64,000 bases of DNA from Tetramitus jugosus. Lineage: Eukaryota; Heterolobosea; Eutetramitea; Acrasida; Vahlkampfiidae. The stretch lies in NCBI GenBank assembly GCA_937625935.1, contig OW569367.1, forward strand, positions 310,001 to 374,000. Direction: 5' to 3'. This document shows positions 8,438 to 17,551 of this stretch, in pieces. Under the pieces are notes generated by a model. That model had not been told where the DNA came from, searched no databases, and saw nothing but the letters and a program-made list of their open reading frames with translations. The translations under genes and the position numbers were made by a program. Numbering within the stretch: position 1 is the stretch's first letter; every line of letters starts with the position of its first letter.

Positions 8438-10132
8438 TTATTGACAGAGAATATCAATGTCGGTGAATGACTGGTTTATACTTGCTTTCAGTTTCTCTTT
8501 CATGATAAAGGGACTTTGCCTCTCGTCGCTCAGTACTGTGACACAATCAACTTCCAGGTTCATCCTGATAACACCCTCACATGTCTGTTTGTCCACATTC
8601 CACACACGAATCGTCCGATCTGGCGAAGCACTGTAGATAATAGAGCTGTTTTTCTGGGAGACTGACAAATAGTTGACACCCTTTTTATGTCCATAGAGTT
8701 TCACAAACGGTTGCATCATCCGAACATCCCAACCAACAATCAGTGAATCCTGGCCACACGACCAAACTTCATGATACTTTCGATTAGTGACAAAGTTAAC
8801 TGATCCGTTGTGTCCCTTACGAACCAGGGATGGAAGATTAATCGTATTGCTGGAGTATGAAAGAGTTCGGGTATCATACAAACCGACGTCTCCATGAAAA
8901 CCTGTTACAATCAGTGCTGAATGTGTTCGATTGTAGCACATGGAATTAATAAGAAGATTGAATTTGGCATCATTGTCTCGATCGACATCATCAGAGAGTC
9001 TGTGTAGATCCCACATTCGCACACATGTGTCAAATGATCCACTATATGCAACATCTCGATCGGTATCTGCAACAATAGAAGTTATCCAGGAGGTGTGACC
9101 GGACAACTTGACCAGTGGTTCGAATCGATCGTCGATGATTGATTCTTCATCATCATCAACACTACTGTCAATGATCTCCTCATCTCTTTTCACTCGAAGG
9201 AAACCAACGTGTTCATCATGTGAGGCAGTTGCCAAAATGTTATACTTTGGAAAAGCAGCAATCTGCTGTATAGTGCTCGTGTGAAACTGAGAACATCGAC
9301 CTCGAATCTTACCCATCAAGGGGTCCCATTGAATCACTGTGGAATCGTGTCCTGCAGAGTACAAATAACCATTCATATTCTCAAATGTCTTAATGGACCT
9401 TGTGTGGCCCTTGAATCCGTGATATGATTCATTCTCATACGTCGGATCAACCGAATTGCCCTTCATCTTTACGTTGTGCACTGATTTGACGACAATAGGT
9501 TTCACTCCCTTCATAAAATCATAAGTACCTTCCTCCTTCTTTCTGCCTTTTCCACTACTCGACTTGTTATCATTTCTATTCTTCTTATTCTTGCCTCGAC
9601 TCGCTTTACTCTTCTTTTCGGCTGCTCTCTCAACATGTTGTTTCTGTTTACCACCACCATGCTTCACGTGCTTATTCTTGTGATGATGGTAGCTACTTTT
9701 CTTTTGCTTTGCGTTTTCATCGTAATCTCCCCAGTACTTGTTCCAAACGTCCTCCTCTTCTTCTTTTTCTTCTTCTTCGACAGTATCGGCAGCAATCTCT
9801 TCCGTTTCACTACCACCATCTTCATTTTCTTCTTCTTCACTGTCCCAATCGTTCTTCTTCTTTTTCTTCGTTTGTGCAAAAGCTTCAGGTACAGAATCAC
9901 CTCTAACATCATTCTCATCATTGTCATTTGACAATTTCCATCGTATCAATCGACAAGGACCATCTGTTCTCTTGTAGAGACCGATCACCAAGTTTTCATG
10001 TGAGTCTGTCGTGGGATTGGCTTGTTTTTCTTCCAATGTGTTTCCTGTGAAAAGAGATGGAGTCGTGGCTTGACTGGCTTGAGCAAAGAAACTGGCATCT
10101 AGTGGCCTCTGAGTCAGTGGATATGGTTTCAT
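8438..10132 (-). CDS. WD40 repeat protein with charged N-terminal half
   Basis: A 564-residue protein. Residues 1-80 are ordered-looking. Residues 80-220 are a very charged Lys/Glu/Asp/His-rich region. WD40 repeats fill about 235-545 and should form one beta-propeller (GHTRSIKTF, SGHTSWITS with VRMWDLH, GHNGSVNF with IVGWDVR, GHKKGVNYL with IRVWNVD). Such propellers are scaffolds; the partner cannot be read from the sequence. It may be a ribosome-assembly or chromatin factor, but I have no specific evidence. The gene is 103 bp upstream of the phosphatase gene on the same strand. Confidence 0.8.
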   Translation of the reverse strand: MKPYPLTQRPLDASFFAQASQATTPSLFTGNTLEEKQANPTTDSHENLVIGLYKRTDGPCRLIRWKLSNDNDENDVRGDSVPEAFAQTKKKKKNDWDSEEEENEDGGSETEEIAADTVEEEEKEEEEDVWNKYWGDYDENAKQKKSSYHHHKNKHVKHGGGKQKQHVERAAEKKSKASRGKNKKNRNDNKSSSGKGRKKEEGTYDFMKGVKPIVVKSVHNVKMKGNSVDPTYENESYHGFKGHTRSIKTFENMNGYLYSAGHDSTVIQWDPLMGKIRGRCSQFHTSTIQQIAAFPKYNILATASHDEHVGFLRVKRDEEIIDSSVDDDEESIIDDRFEPLVKLSGHTSWITSIVADTDRDVAYSGSFDTCVRMWDLHRLSDDVDRDNDAKFNLLINSMCYNRTHSALIVTGFHGDVGLYDTRTLSYSSNTINLPSLVRKGHNGSVNFVTNRKYHEVWSCGQDSLIVGWDVRMMQPFVKLYGHKKGVNYLSVSQKNSSIIYSASPDRTIRVWNVDKQTCEGVIRMNLEVDCVTVLSDERQSPFIMKEKLKASINQSFTDIDILCQ

Positions 10133-10224
10133 TTTTTTTCACAGTTTCGTTGAGATCAGAACGGAGAAAAAGATAGTATGTTCAAAATAAGTTGAATGTA
10201 TTGAAGTAGGTCAGTTCAAACAAG

Positions 10225-10650
10225 ATTACTATCATGCATGGAATCAAATCGTCTTTCAATTTCATCTGTGGGAGTTCTCACTGGTTTGTTGACAGATTGG
10301 CTTTCTGCTAGTCACCAGTTTAATTGTCACAAGAGCTGCGGCAAGAAGAAGTGGGAAGGTACTGGAGAGTACTCGATTCGGAATGGTCACTGATAGAGGG
10401 AAACTGCGACCCCAAATAGAGATTCAACCTGTGAAACTGGAGGCAAGAGATGTGAAAACATTACACTTACACTATCCTTCGTGACTGAATCGTGAGACAA
10501 TATTTGTGTGAAATGAAATGGATTGTTGAGGCCTACCGCAATCGAAGGGGTACGGTTTGATTCACAGGACCAAGGATAAATAATATCTTCTGTTCCATCA
10601 CAAACAATATTGACATCAATGTAAGGTCTATCCCTGCAATAGTAAGACAA
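10225..10650 (-). pseudogene. Decayed remnant of an EGF-REJ receptor gene
   Basis: Three blocks here match different parts of the intact receptor genes at 12608-16039 and 56490-59813, in the correct order for a minus-strand gene. About 10232-10355 encodes the conserved cytoplasmic tail (KPVRTPTDEIERRF) and part of the membrane region. About 10360-10425 matches the segment just before the EGF region. About 10465-10640 matches the N-terminal propeller segment (IVCDGTEDIIY). The intervening sequence, over 2.5 kb in the intact genes, is missing and no continuous frame remains. This is a deletion-shortened pseudogene. Confidence 0.8.
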
Positions 10651-10893
10651 GATTGAATAGTTCTTGTGACATAGTTTTTGCTAACCTATGGGATCGATGT
10701 CTGTCACAAAAAGTCGTAGTGGGTTCAACATTGGCTTTTTTGTCTTCCGTTACGGTTGCCGCCAATTTTTGGTGTTCCAGCCTTTGTTTGAAGAAAAATT
10801 TCGCGAGGTCAACCAGAGTTGCAATAGATCTGCTTTTTGGTTTTCTGAAAACCTTGGAAACCAACAACAAACAACAACCAACAACAACCAAAT

Positions 10894-11973
10894 ATGAATT
10901 CATCACCATCAACCCCACAGCAAAGTTCAACGTCCACAGCCACATCAGTAGCCCAACATAAGACCGAGGACGTTTCATCACGACAACATAAGAAGCTTCT
11001 CATGTTGAAACGCACTCTCTCACCAGAGGACTTTTCAAAACTGACCACTCTGATGCATCGAATGAAAGCAGGTCAATGCACAAAACAACAATTCGATGAA
11101 GAGTACAAGGAGCTGATCATACCATATGGGGGAGCCTTTACTCGATACATGCAACAACAAGTTCAAGCAACCCAACAACAGGAAAACGCTGCAGATGGAA
11201 GCCCAATGAATGTCATTGTTGATGAAAGTTCAAGTAGCAGCAGTGCCAGTGCACCATCACCACCACCAGCAGCACTTTTGATGTGCCAACAAGCCCTCTC
11301 TGTACAAGTGAGACAACCACATGTTACCTCTATGAACATGGTTGACCAACAAAGGTTTTATCAACTCCAACAAGCAACTGGTAGAAACGGTGCGGCATCA
11401 TCACATACAACACCACCACCAATATTCATGAACGGACTATCCCCATTCGCTTTTGCCTCCACAAGCTCAATATCACCTTCAGTTGCTCGACCTGTACCAA
11501 GTAGCAAAGTTGCGACACCACGTCGACACCATCCTTATGTTGTTTCCGGAGCGTATTCCTCTCGTATACGCACACGTAATCAAGCATTAAAGATGCTTTC
11601 AACTTTACAGCCATCTTTCAAGTTGGTTCAGACCGAAGGCGGATTTACTATGAAGATTGAAGCTTTTATCGCTCACGAAAAGATTGAGACTTTCCATGCC
11701 CCCGAGTTTAGCGAAGAAGAATATGAAGAGCAAGAGAAATTTTATGCGTCGTTCAAGAGATTGTCACCCGAAGAACAAGCAGTCAAGTACAAGGAGAAAT
11801 CCATTACGCCTAACGAAGTACTTGCGATTTGGGACACGATAAAACCTCGTCAATTGTCAAAGTTATGCAATCAATTCAAGGATATTGATTCAGACACCAT
11901 TGATCACATATTGACGGAACATCAATCCTATGAATTAGCGGTCAAAGCACTCACCGATATCAACCTCAAATGA
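10894..11973 (+). CDS. Uncharacterised Gln/Ser-rich protein
   Basis: A 359-residue protein I cannot assign. Residues 35-90 form a predicted helical module (LSPEDFSKLTTLMHRM, then EYKELI) reminiscent of small protein-binding domains in transcription regulators. A disordered Gln/Pro/Ser-rich middle follows. The C-terminal 60 residues (DIDSDTIDHILTEHQSYELA) look like a UBA/CUE-type helical bundle. The leader before the ATG is a CAA-rich stretch, typical of this window. The gene lies between a receptor remnant and an F-box remnant, so it may have moved in between them or been retained as the pair decayed. Confidence 0.65.
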   Translation: MNSSPSTPQQSSTSTATSVAQHKTEDVSSRQHKKLLMLKRTLSPEDFSKLTTLMHRMKAGQCTKQQFDEEYKELIIPYGGAFTRYMQQQVQATQQQENAADGSPMNVIVDESSSSSSASAPSPPPAALLMCQQALSVQVRQPHVTSMNMVDQQRFYQLQQATGRNGAASSHTTPPPIFMNGLSPFAFASTSSISPSVARPVPSSKVATPRRHHPYVVSGAYSSRIRTRNQALKMLSTLQPSFKLVQTEGGFTMKIEAFIAHEKIETFHAPEFSEEEYEEQEKFYASFKRLSPEEQAVKYKEKSITPNEVLAIWDTIKPRQLSKLCNQFKDIDSDTIDHILTEHQSYELAVKALTDINLK

Positions 11974-12041
11974 AACAGGCCCGAATACAGATCATCTTAG
12001 CTTAGTCGTCAAGTAAGACGACGAGAAATAAAATAAACAAG

Positions 12042-12117
12042 TTTGTATCAAGTTGCTTTGAGTTAAATTTTGTGTGGCAATCTGTGGCCAGACAACTCGT
12101 GTTCAACCATAACCATA
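12042..12117 (+). pseudogene. F-box/SPRY gene fragment
   Basis: About 76 bp match the sense strand of the F-box region of the paralog at 55128-56162. The left part corresponds to the codons for LYRVSLS and the right part to MWQSVAKQLL; the roughly 48 bp separating them in the intact gene are deleted. The left part also shares about 21 consecutive bases with the paralog at 16589. No further homology is visible on either side. Together with the receptor remnant at 10.2 kb it looks like a decayed copy of the F-box/receptor gene pair. Confidence 0.7.
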
Positions 12118-12607
12118 TTGTCCAACACGATCAGTTCGAGGCACCCTAGCATTAGTATTAATTATACTGTAGTGTCATGAAACCATGAGACATCAATAGT
12201 GAGTAAGGCTCACGTTGAAAATTACTTCTTGGCCATTCTGCTGGTACTCCAGATCTAAAGTATCCATAGGATATAGTCATATCACGAAATGGCTCTATTA
12301 ATGAGCATTTCACGTTCTTTATTGAGAGGTAGCTGAATGACAGAAGTTCGAAACGCTTTTCTCAATAATTGAACATGAATGGGTTTGCGTTGCAAGGCAC
12401 TATGAGTCAATCGCTTTCGTTTTCAAATCAATTGTTCTTATTCTTCCAATGTATGTCGACAAAGATGCAAAGAATCTATGTTGAACTAGCAGCTGATCGA
12501 CTTATTTGTATTTCACCTATCATGTGGAGGCATAGTTCAACTCGATCTGAAGAACTCGAGCTGTTTTTATTCGTCTCTAGGGTACTCGTATGTTTCAAAC
12601 CAGGTGT
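12118..12607. other. Intergenic stretch without a recognisable gene
   Basis: About 490 bp between the F-box fragment and the 3-prime end of the receptor gene. Short open frames occur, but none resembles a known protein or shows plausible splice structure. Confidence 0.5.
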
Positions 12608-15600
12608 TTATTCATACATGGTGTCAAATCGTCTTTCAATTTCATCTGTGGGAGCTCTCACTGGTTTCTTCAGTTCATATCTTGCCTTTCCGCCAGTCAC
12701 CAGTTTAATTGTCACGAGAGCTGCAGCAAGAAGAATTGCGGCGACGAGAGTCAAACAGGCAAGTACAATGAGCGCAACAGCATAAGGTTTCAGACCTTTA
12801 GAACGAGCTCCTCTCTCAGTTAACGAGCATCCACATGGATTGGTACAGGAAGTACCCACCTCTACAGTCTCAGAAGATTGAATATAATCCAATGAAACAG
12901 TGTGACTCACTGACTGAGAGCACATGCATTGAACAACCACATTATCATTTGGCTTGTCATCTTTTGAGAGCGTACCTGTTTGGCAAACTTTAGAATCCTC
13001 GAGCCATTGTTTGTTCTCACTGTTCAAGTACTTGCAAACATACTGATAGTCATCCGTACGATTGCGGAGAGCAGAGATACTGGGAAGTGTGAGCGAGGAT
13101 TGAGTCAATGTTGTTGCAGAATCTACAGACTGAATTTGTTGTTGGTTCGCTGTGAATAACATGGTTGAAACTGTTGGAGAGGTCCCACTGGTGTCACACT
13201 TGTCTGAGTACTGATCTGGAGGGTTTGTTATAACTTGTCCTTGAACAAAAGTAACTCCCGAATCAGATAGAGCATCACGATTCAACACAATTTGAACATA
13301 CTCAGTATTAGAATTCGTTCCACTTGAAGATGGTTGTCGCACAAGTACAGTTGTATTGACATCAATGGAAGATGAATTCAGTCTTGATATCACTGTTTCA
13401 AGATTAGGGAGTGAGATCGCTTCTGTTTGACCATCAGTCATATTCTGACGAACTCTGCCAGTCAATACATTAACCATCGATGAGAAGGACTCTCTCTGGA
13501 CCTTGGAACTGTTTGTTGCAATCATGACATTGGCCAAATTGTGAGCAACAGTGATTGAGTCACTGATCTTTGAGTCATTTCTTTGAAGTGATTTCATCAC
13601 AATGATTGATGTCTGAACTGTTGATGACTCTGAAAGATAATTGTACTGCTGAGAGATAGTCTTGATTGTTGCCAGTTGAACTTCAGTACTCAATTCATCT
13701 TGTTTCGATTGAATAATACTGATCAGATTGTTCAACAACTGAGATGTTTGATTCGAAGTGATTACTTGAATCGAAGTGATTAAAGAGTTGGTGTATGTTG
13801 TCAATTGCGATTCAAACACTGTTCCGTTGGTCTGGGATAGATCATTAGCTTGTTCAGTCAATACATCTGTCACCTTCAATGGTTCACCTTGATACACTCT
13901 GACAACTGTGGTTGATTCGGAATCCATGCCACTGATGAGTGTAGCTTGAGCAAACAAAGTGATATTACCAAGAATTGGAATAGTGATATTAAGAGCTGGA
14001 ACTTTTCTTCTGGTTTCGAGGAACACTCGATTGTTGTGCTCATCGAAGTAACCAAAGCTATACAAAATATCTCCGGAATCACTACTATTCGTAGTCAGCA
14101 GAAAGTGATCATACAACATAGCACCAGAGTTTGGTGCAACGGTTAGAGGCTTCATTTTAGGTTTTCTGACTGCCCACACGGATATCACTTCAGATGAAAT
14201 GAGATTTGTCGTATGATCAAACTGAATTGTTGCATTAGCATCATAATGATGCTTGAGCAAAATACCTGTGACATTTCTTTGAATTGATTGGACAGGTGAT
14301 TGAAGAGTAACAGACGAGTTAAAAATTCGTTGATCACCTGTATCACGATCCACTACAATCAATAGAGCATTAACTTTCTCTGGTAAATGTCCTGCATAAC
14401 TAATTGTTGCATTCAATATCCATGTCTCTTCTAACAGCTGGCCTTCAATTGCATTGGAGCTTAGGGAGATAGTCGCCTCAGACTCTTCGCAGTTGATTCC
14501 CCTGAATCCCAATGAACACAAGCAAGTATTAAACTGTTCACAAACACCTTTTCCATTACAGACCATTGAATTATTTGATGAAACACCATAACAGGTTGTA
14601 TTCTGGCAATAGCTGCCAAAATAACGCGAATCACATAAGCAATCATCCATACCTACACATTTTCCCCTGCCGCTGCAAACACTCGAGTTATAGGAGTCAT
14701 AGGCAAAACAAGTGAAGGAAGAATTATCCAATACTTGGGCAATAAAGTTGAAAGTCGTGTTACTGGAGAGGATTCGATAATCAGGAAGTACAACCGATAG
14801 AGGGGAATAACTGCGACCCAGTACAGAAGTATAACCATCGTTGCCGACTGATATCTTGAAACCAATCGAAGACAAATTATTGTGTACCGCGAGCAAATTA
14901 ATGGTATTGTCTGTTGTGTTCCACTTGGCTACAAATGCTCGTGTAGTACTTATCTCCGGTATGAACACAGAGCCAGTGAAATACAGTGATTCATGAAGAC
15001 CATAATCCATGCTTTTAATATCTTTCTCAAGCTCAAAGCAAACGGTTTCACTCGAGGCCATTGTTAGATCACTTGCATTGAAATCCTGCTTTACAACACA
15101 TTGTAGAGATGAGTTGTCGGGATGAGGGGTAATGACATAGAGCGACCCAAAATTAGTCTCGCTCACAGATATACCAATGGGATCACCTGTGTATAGAACA
15201 GGGACTGCATCTAATAACAAACCATAGATCGGATGGAATCTTACGATATAGATTACCTCGTCGTCATCATCCATTGAGATCACACCTGTTACATAAATAT
15301 CCCCTGAAATAACTTTTAGAGATGTCATGGTAGCGTTTGGTAGACCGGAAGCCCACATGCACGTTCCATCGTGATCGAATTGTGAGATGACACTAGTTAC
15401 ATCATCGCTGTACATTATCGCACCAAAGGATCTCCCACACGGAAATGGAATGGTACGATTCACAGGACCAATGAGATATATGGTATCATCTACATCTTCA
15501 CAAACATTAATGGCATCATTTGTCACTACCCCACCAGTGCTCGGAACAGTGGCGTTGATAATCTTGTCCCAAACAACAACTCCAAACTGATCTAACTTTA

Positions 15601-16039
15601 TCATCAACGTGTAAGAGCTATCATCACCACTCAATCTTGTGTGGAAGGGAAGAATGTCTGTTGTGCAGTTCGGAAACACCACAATAACACTTCTCTCGTC
15701 ACAGCAAGGCAAGAAGATGGGAACCAAGTGATGATGTCCAGTGTCAATATCTCTCATCCAAATGTACTCCTCTGTTGTTGCATCGTACTTGGCAAGGACC
15801 GTTCTCTTGGTAAGACTTCCAGTGGGAATGTCCTTGTTTTGGAAGGATCGATAAATTGTTGATTGATTGTAAACCTTTATCCCTGTGACTTGATAGTGAG
15901 CAACAACATCATCAATGATCTCAATTCGACCAAAAGAAATGCCGTCACATTGGACAAGTGCTGGGAACCAATAAACAGCAAGGAATAGTGCTGCAATGGA
16001 GAGAAAACAAAGTCGTAAAATTCCACTCTGGTTTGTCAT
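12608..16039 (-). CDS. EGF-REJ type I membrane receptor-like protein
   Basis: A 1143-residue protein. A signal peptide occupies about 1-31 (hydrophobic core LCFLSIAALFLAVYWF). Residues 32-440 look like beta-propeller/PQQ-like strands rich in N-glycosylation sites. Two EGF-like modules lie at about 456-525 (VCSGRGKC; VCNGKGVC). A long Ser/Thr/Gln-rich region, about 600-980, resembles a REJ domain. Then comes a Cys/Trp-containing segment, about 1000-1040 (CKYLN, W, CMCS), like a GPS motif but without the usual His-Leu/Thr cleavage triplet. One transmembrane helix is at about 1081-1108, and the short tail ends PTDEIERRFDTMYE. It is probably a cell-surface binding or adhesion protein. A paralog is at 56490. 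It is divergent from the F-box/SPRY gene at 16589. Confidence 0.8.
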   Translation of the reverse strand: MTNQSGILRLCFLSIAALFLAVYWFPALVQCDGISFGRIEIIDDVVAHYQVTGIKVYNQSTIYRSFQNKDIPTGSLTKRTVLAKYDATTEEYIWMRDIDTGHHHLVPIFLPCCDERSVIVVFPNCTTDILPFHTRLSGDDSSYTLMIKLDQFGVVVWDKIINATVPSTGGVVTNDAINVCEDVDDTIYLIGPVNRTIPFPCGRSFGAIMYSDDVTSVISQFDHDGTCMWASGLPNATMTSLKVISGDIYVTGVISMDDDDEVIYIVRFHPIYGLLLDAVPVLYTGDPIGISVSETNFGSLYVITPHPDNSSLQCVVKQDFNASDLTMASSETVCFELEKDIKSMDYGLHESLYFTGSVFIPEISTTRAFVAKWNTTDNTINLLAVHNNLSSIGFKISVGNDGYTSVLGRSYSPLSVVLPDYRILSSNTTFNFIAQVLDNSSFTCFAYDSYNSSVCSGRGKCVGMDDCLCDSRYFGSYCQNTTCYGVSSNNSMVCNGKGVCEQFNTCLCSLGFRGINCEESEATISLSSNAIEGQLLEETWILNATISYAGHLPEKVNALLIVVDRDTGDQRIFNSSVTLQSPVQSIQRNVTGILLKHHYDANATIQFDHTTNLISSEVISVWAVRKPKMKPLTVAPNSGAMLYDHFLLTTNSSDSGDILYSFGYFDEHNNRVFLETRRKVPALNITIPILGNITLFAQATLISGMDSESTTVVRVYQGEPLKVTDVLTEQANDLSQTNGTVFESQLTTYTNSLITSIQVITSNQTSQLLNNLISIIQSKQDELSTEVQLATIKTISQQYNYLSESSTVQTSIIVMKSLQRNDSKISDSITVAHNLANVMIATNSSKVQRESFSSMVNVLTGRVRQNMTDGQTEAISLPNLETVISRLNSSSIDVNTTVLVRQPSSSGTNSNTEYVQIVLNRDALSDSGVTFVQGQVITNPPDQYSDKCDTSGTSPTVSTMLFTANQQQIQSVDSATTLTQSSLTLPSISALRNRTDDYQYVCKYLNSENKQWLEDSKVCQTGTLSKDDKPNDNVVVQCMCSQSVSHTVSLDYIQSSETVEVGTSCTNPCGCSLTERGARSKGLKPYAVALIVLACLTLVAAILLAAALVTIKLVTGGKARYELKKPVRAPTDEIERRFDTMYE

Positions 16040-16588
16040 GTTTTTTGTTATCGATCAATCTGCCTGCTTGTCAACCAGCAATCTCTTGGATGACGCAGGA
16101 GAATTCTGTTTGACCGGGGTTGTGCCCCAAGTGTTCTGACAGCGACGTATGGGACTCCCTTCGTTCATGACCAATGTTCTCGCTCTAGTCGCGAATTACA
16201 GCACCTTATTAAGTCAACGGCAAGGACCACATGGAATTTATCACATTGTGAGCACAATGTTGTCATCTGTGTTTCTACGTCTTGTGGCAGAACAGTTGGA
16301 ACTGCACTACCAGATTTTGAAAAATGCCATAAGAATGTTAGAAGGGCCAACAGTAATTCTTTTCTGGTGGATGGCTGATCATTGGTTGGAGTGATAGGAC
16401 CACGAACGACTCCAGCAATTCTCATCTCGGCATAGACGCCGAACCATCAAGTCCAATATTCTGTCCTGAGACTCAGAAATTGTGGAGGAAATTTTCACTT
16501 TGTGTGAACGTAGTAGGGAGATGGTATTTTTTTGTTTTTGTGACAGTTCTTTTCGAACAGAAGAAATTTCAACACCCAAAACACCAAC
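16040..16588. promoter_or_regulatory. Divergent promoter region of receptor and F-box/SPRY genes
   Basis: About 549 bp separate the start codons of the two outward-facing genes. Beside the receptor ATG is a TTTTTTGTTATCGAT element whose reverse complement closely resembles the sequence just before the start codon of the paralogous receptor at 56490. No convincing gene is present. Confidence 0.4.
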
Positions 16589-17485
16589 ATGATTCCTTCC
16601 GAGAAGATGGAAGTATTGACTCTGAATATCTTTGAGTTGTTGCCGTGCGATGTTCAAATGAATACCCTGACGTTCTTGCGCATTCAAGATCTGTATCAAG
16701 TTGCTTTGAGTTGCCAGCATGGTGCATACTTGGTTTTGAGTCCAGAAGCTGATGAATACGTGTGGAAGTCAATGGCCTGTACTCTCGAATTCAACAATGA
16801 GGAAATGAACCACCAATACCTCGAGCAAGAAGGGAAAGAACATGACAAAGAGAAAGCGAAGGCGACGTGGAAAGAATGGGTTCGCTTTAATCTGATCAAG
16901 TGGGACCCCAATACAAGACCACCAAACAGTGTCATTGAGATGCACAACAATGACAAGACAATAGCTTGTGGGAAGCAGGGATATTGGGAGACGATTCGAA
17001 CCAACAGAAAACTTGAAATGGGAATGATTCATTGTTGGGAGTACGTTCTGGATGATCATGACAATAGCAGTTATAATACCTCTAGAATATTTGTTGGAAT
17101 TGAGAGAAGTACCTACGCGTTTACTGAAGCAGGAGCCAACAAAATTATTGGCTACAACAGTGAAGGTATAGGTTATAATATCGGTAAACATGAAGTTTAC
17201 AGGGGCAAGTCATTTTGGCCAAGTGATACATCTGTTCTGCGTGAGCAGCGGTTTGTATTCAGCACAGGTGACACAATTGGAATCAAACTCGATTTGAAGA
17301 ATTTGAGCAGTTCAAAGAAAGCTTCCATGTATCTCTTCAAGAACAACAAGTATTTCATGACGATATCAGATATTGCCACGAAAGGCATCGTGTATTATCC
17401 TGCCATATCAGTCGCTGGTCACCAGAGAGTATCCATTCGAATGAAGCATCCATCCATGCTCTGTATCGAATCTTCTAACGAATAA
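16589..17485 (+). CDS. F-box-like/SPRY protein
   Basis: A 298-residue paralog of the protein at 5128. It has the F-box-like motif at about 12-60 (NIFELLPCDVQ, LSCQHG), a much shorter linker, and the SPRY-like domain at about 110-290. It lacks the N-terminal myristoylation signal. About 147 bp of the SPRY part (17267-17413) differ from the 5128 copy at only one position, whereas the central part of the domain has diverged clearly. A likely role is adaptor in a ubiquitin ligase complex. The gene is divergent from the EGF-REJ receptor gene at 12608. Confidence 0.75.
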   Translation: MIPSEKMEVLTLNIFELLPCDVQMNTLTFLRIQDLYQVALSCQHGAYLVLSPEADEYVWKSMACTLEFNNEEMNHQYLEQEGKEHDKEKAKATWKEWVRFNLIKWDPNTRPPNSVIEMHNNDKTIACGKQGYWETIRTNRKLEMGMIHCWEYVLDDHDNSSYNTSRIFVGIERSTYAFTEAGANKIIGYNSEGIGYNIGKHEVYRGKSFWPSDTSVLREQRFVFSTGDTIGIKLDLKNLSSSKKASMYLFKNNKYFMTISDIATKGIVYYPAISVAGHQRVSIRMKHPSMLCIESSNE

Positions 17486-17551
17486 CAAACCCATCCAGCG
17501 TAAGGATAAAAACAGAGGAAATCTTTTGTACAACGGCAGCTCGGATCGAAT

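Noticed and set aside
9635-9931. Plus-strand hydrophobic Phe/Leu-rich frames opposite the WD40 gene
   Set aside because: They are the antisense of its Lys/Glu/Asp-rich region, which reads as Phe/Leu/Ser on the other strand.
12369-12785. Plus-strand 138-codon frame overlapping the receptor 3-prime end
   Set aside because: It is mostly antisense of the receptor membrane region and tail, with no homology and no leader.
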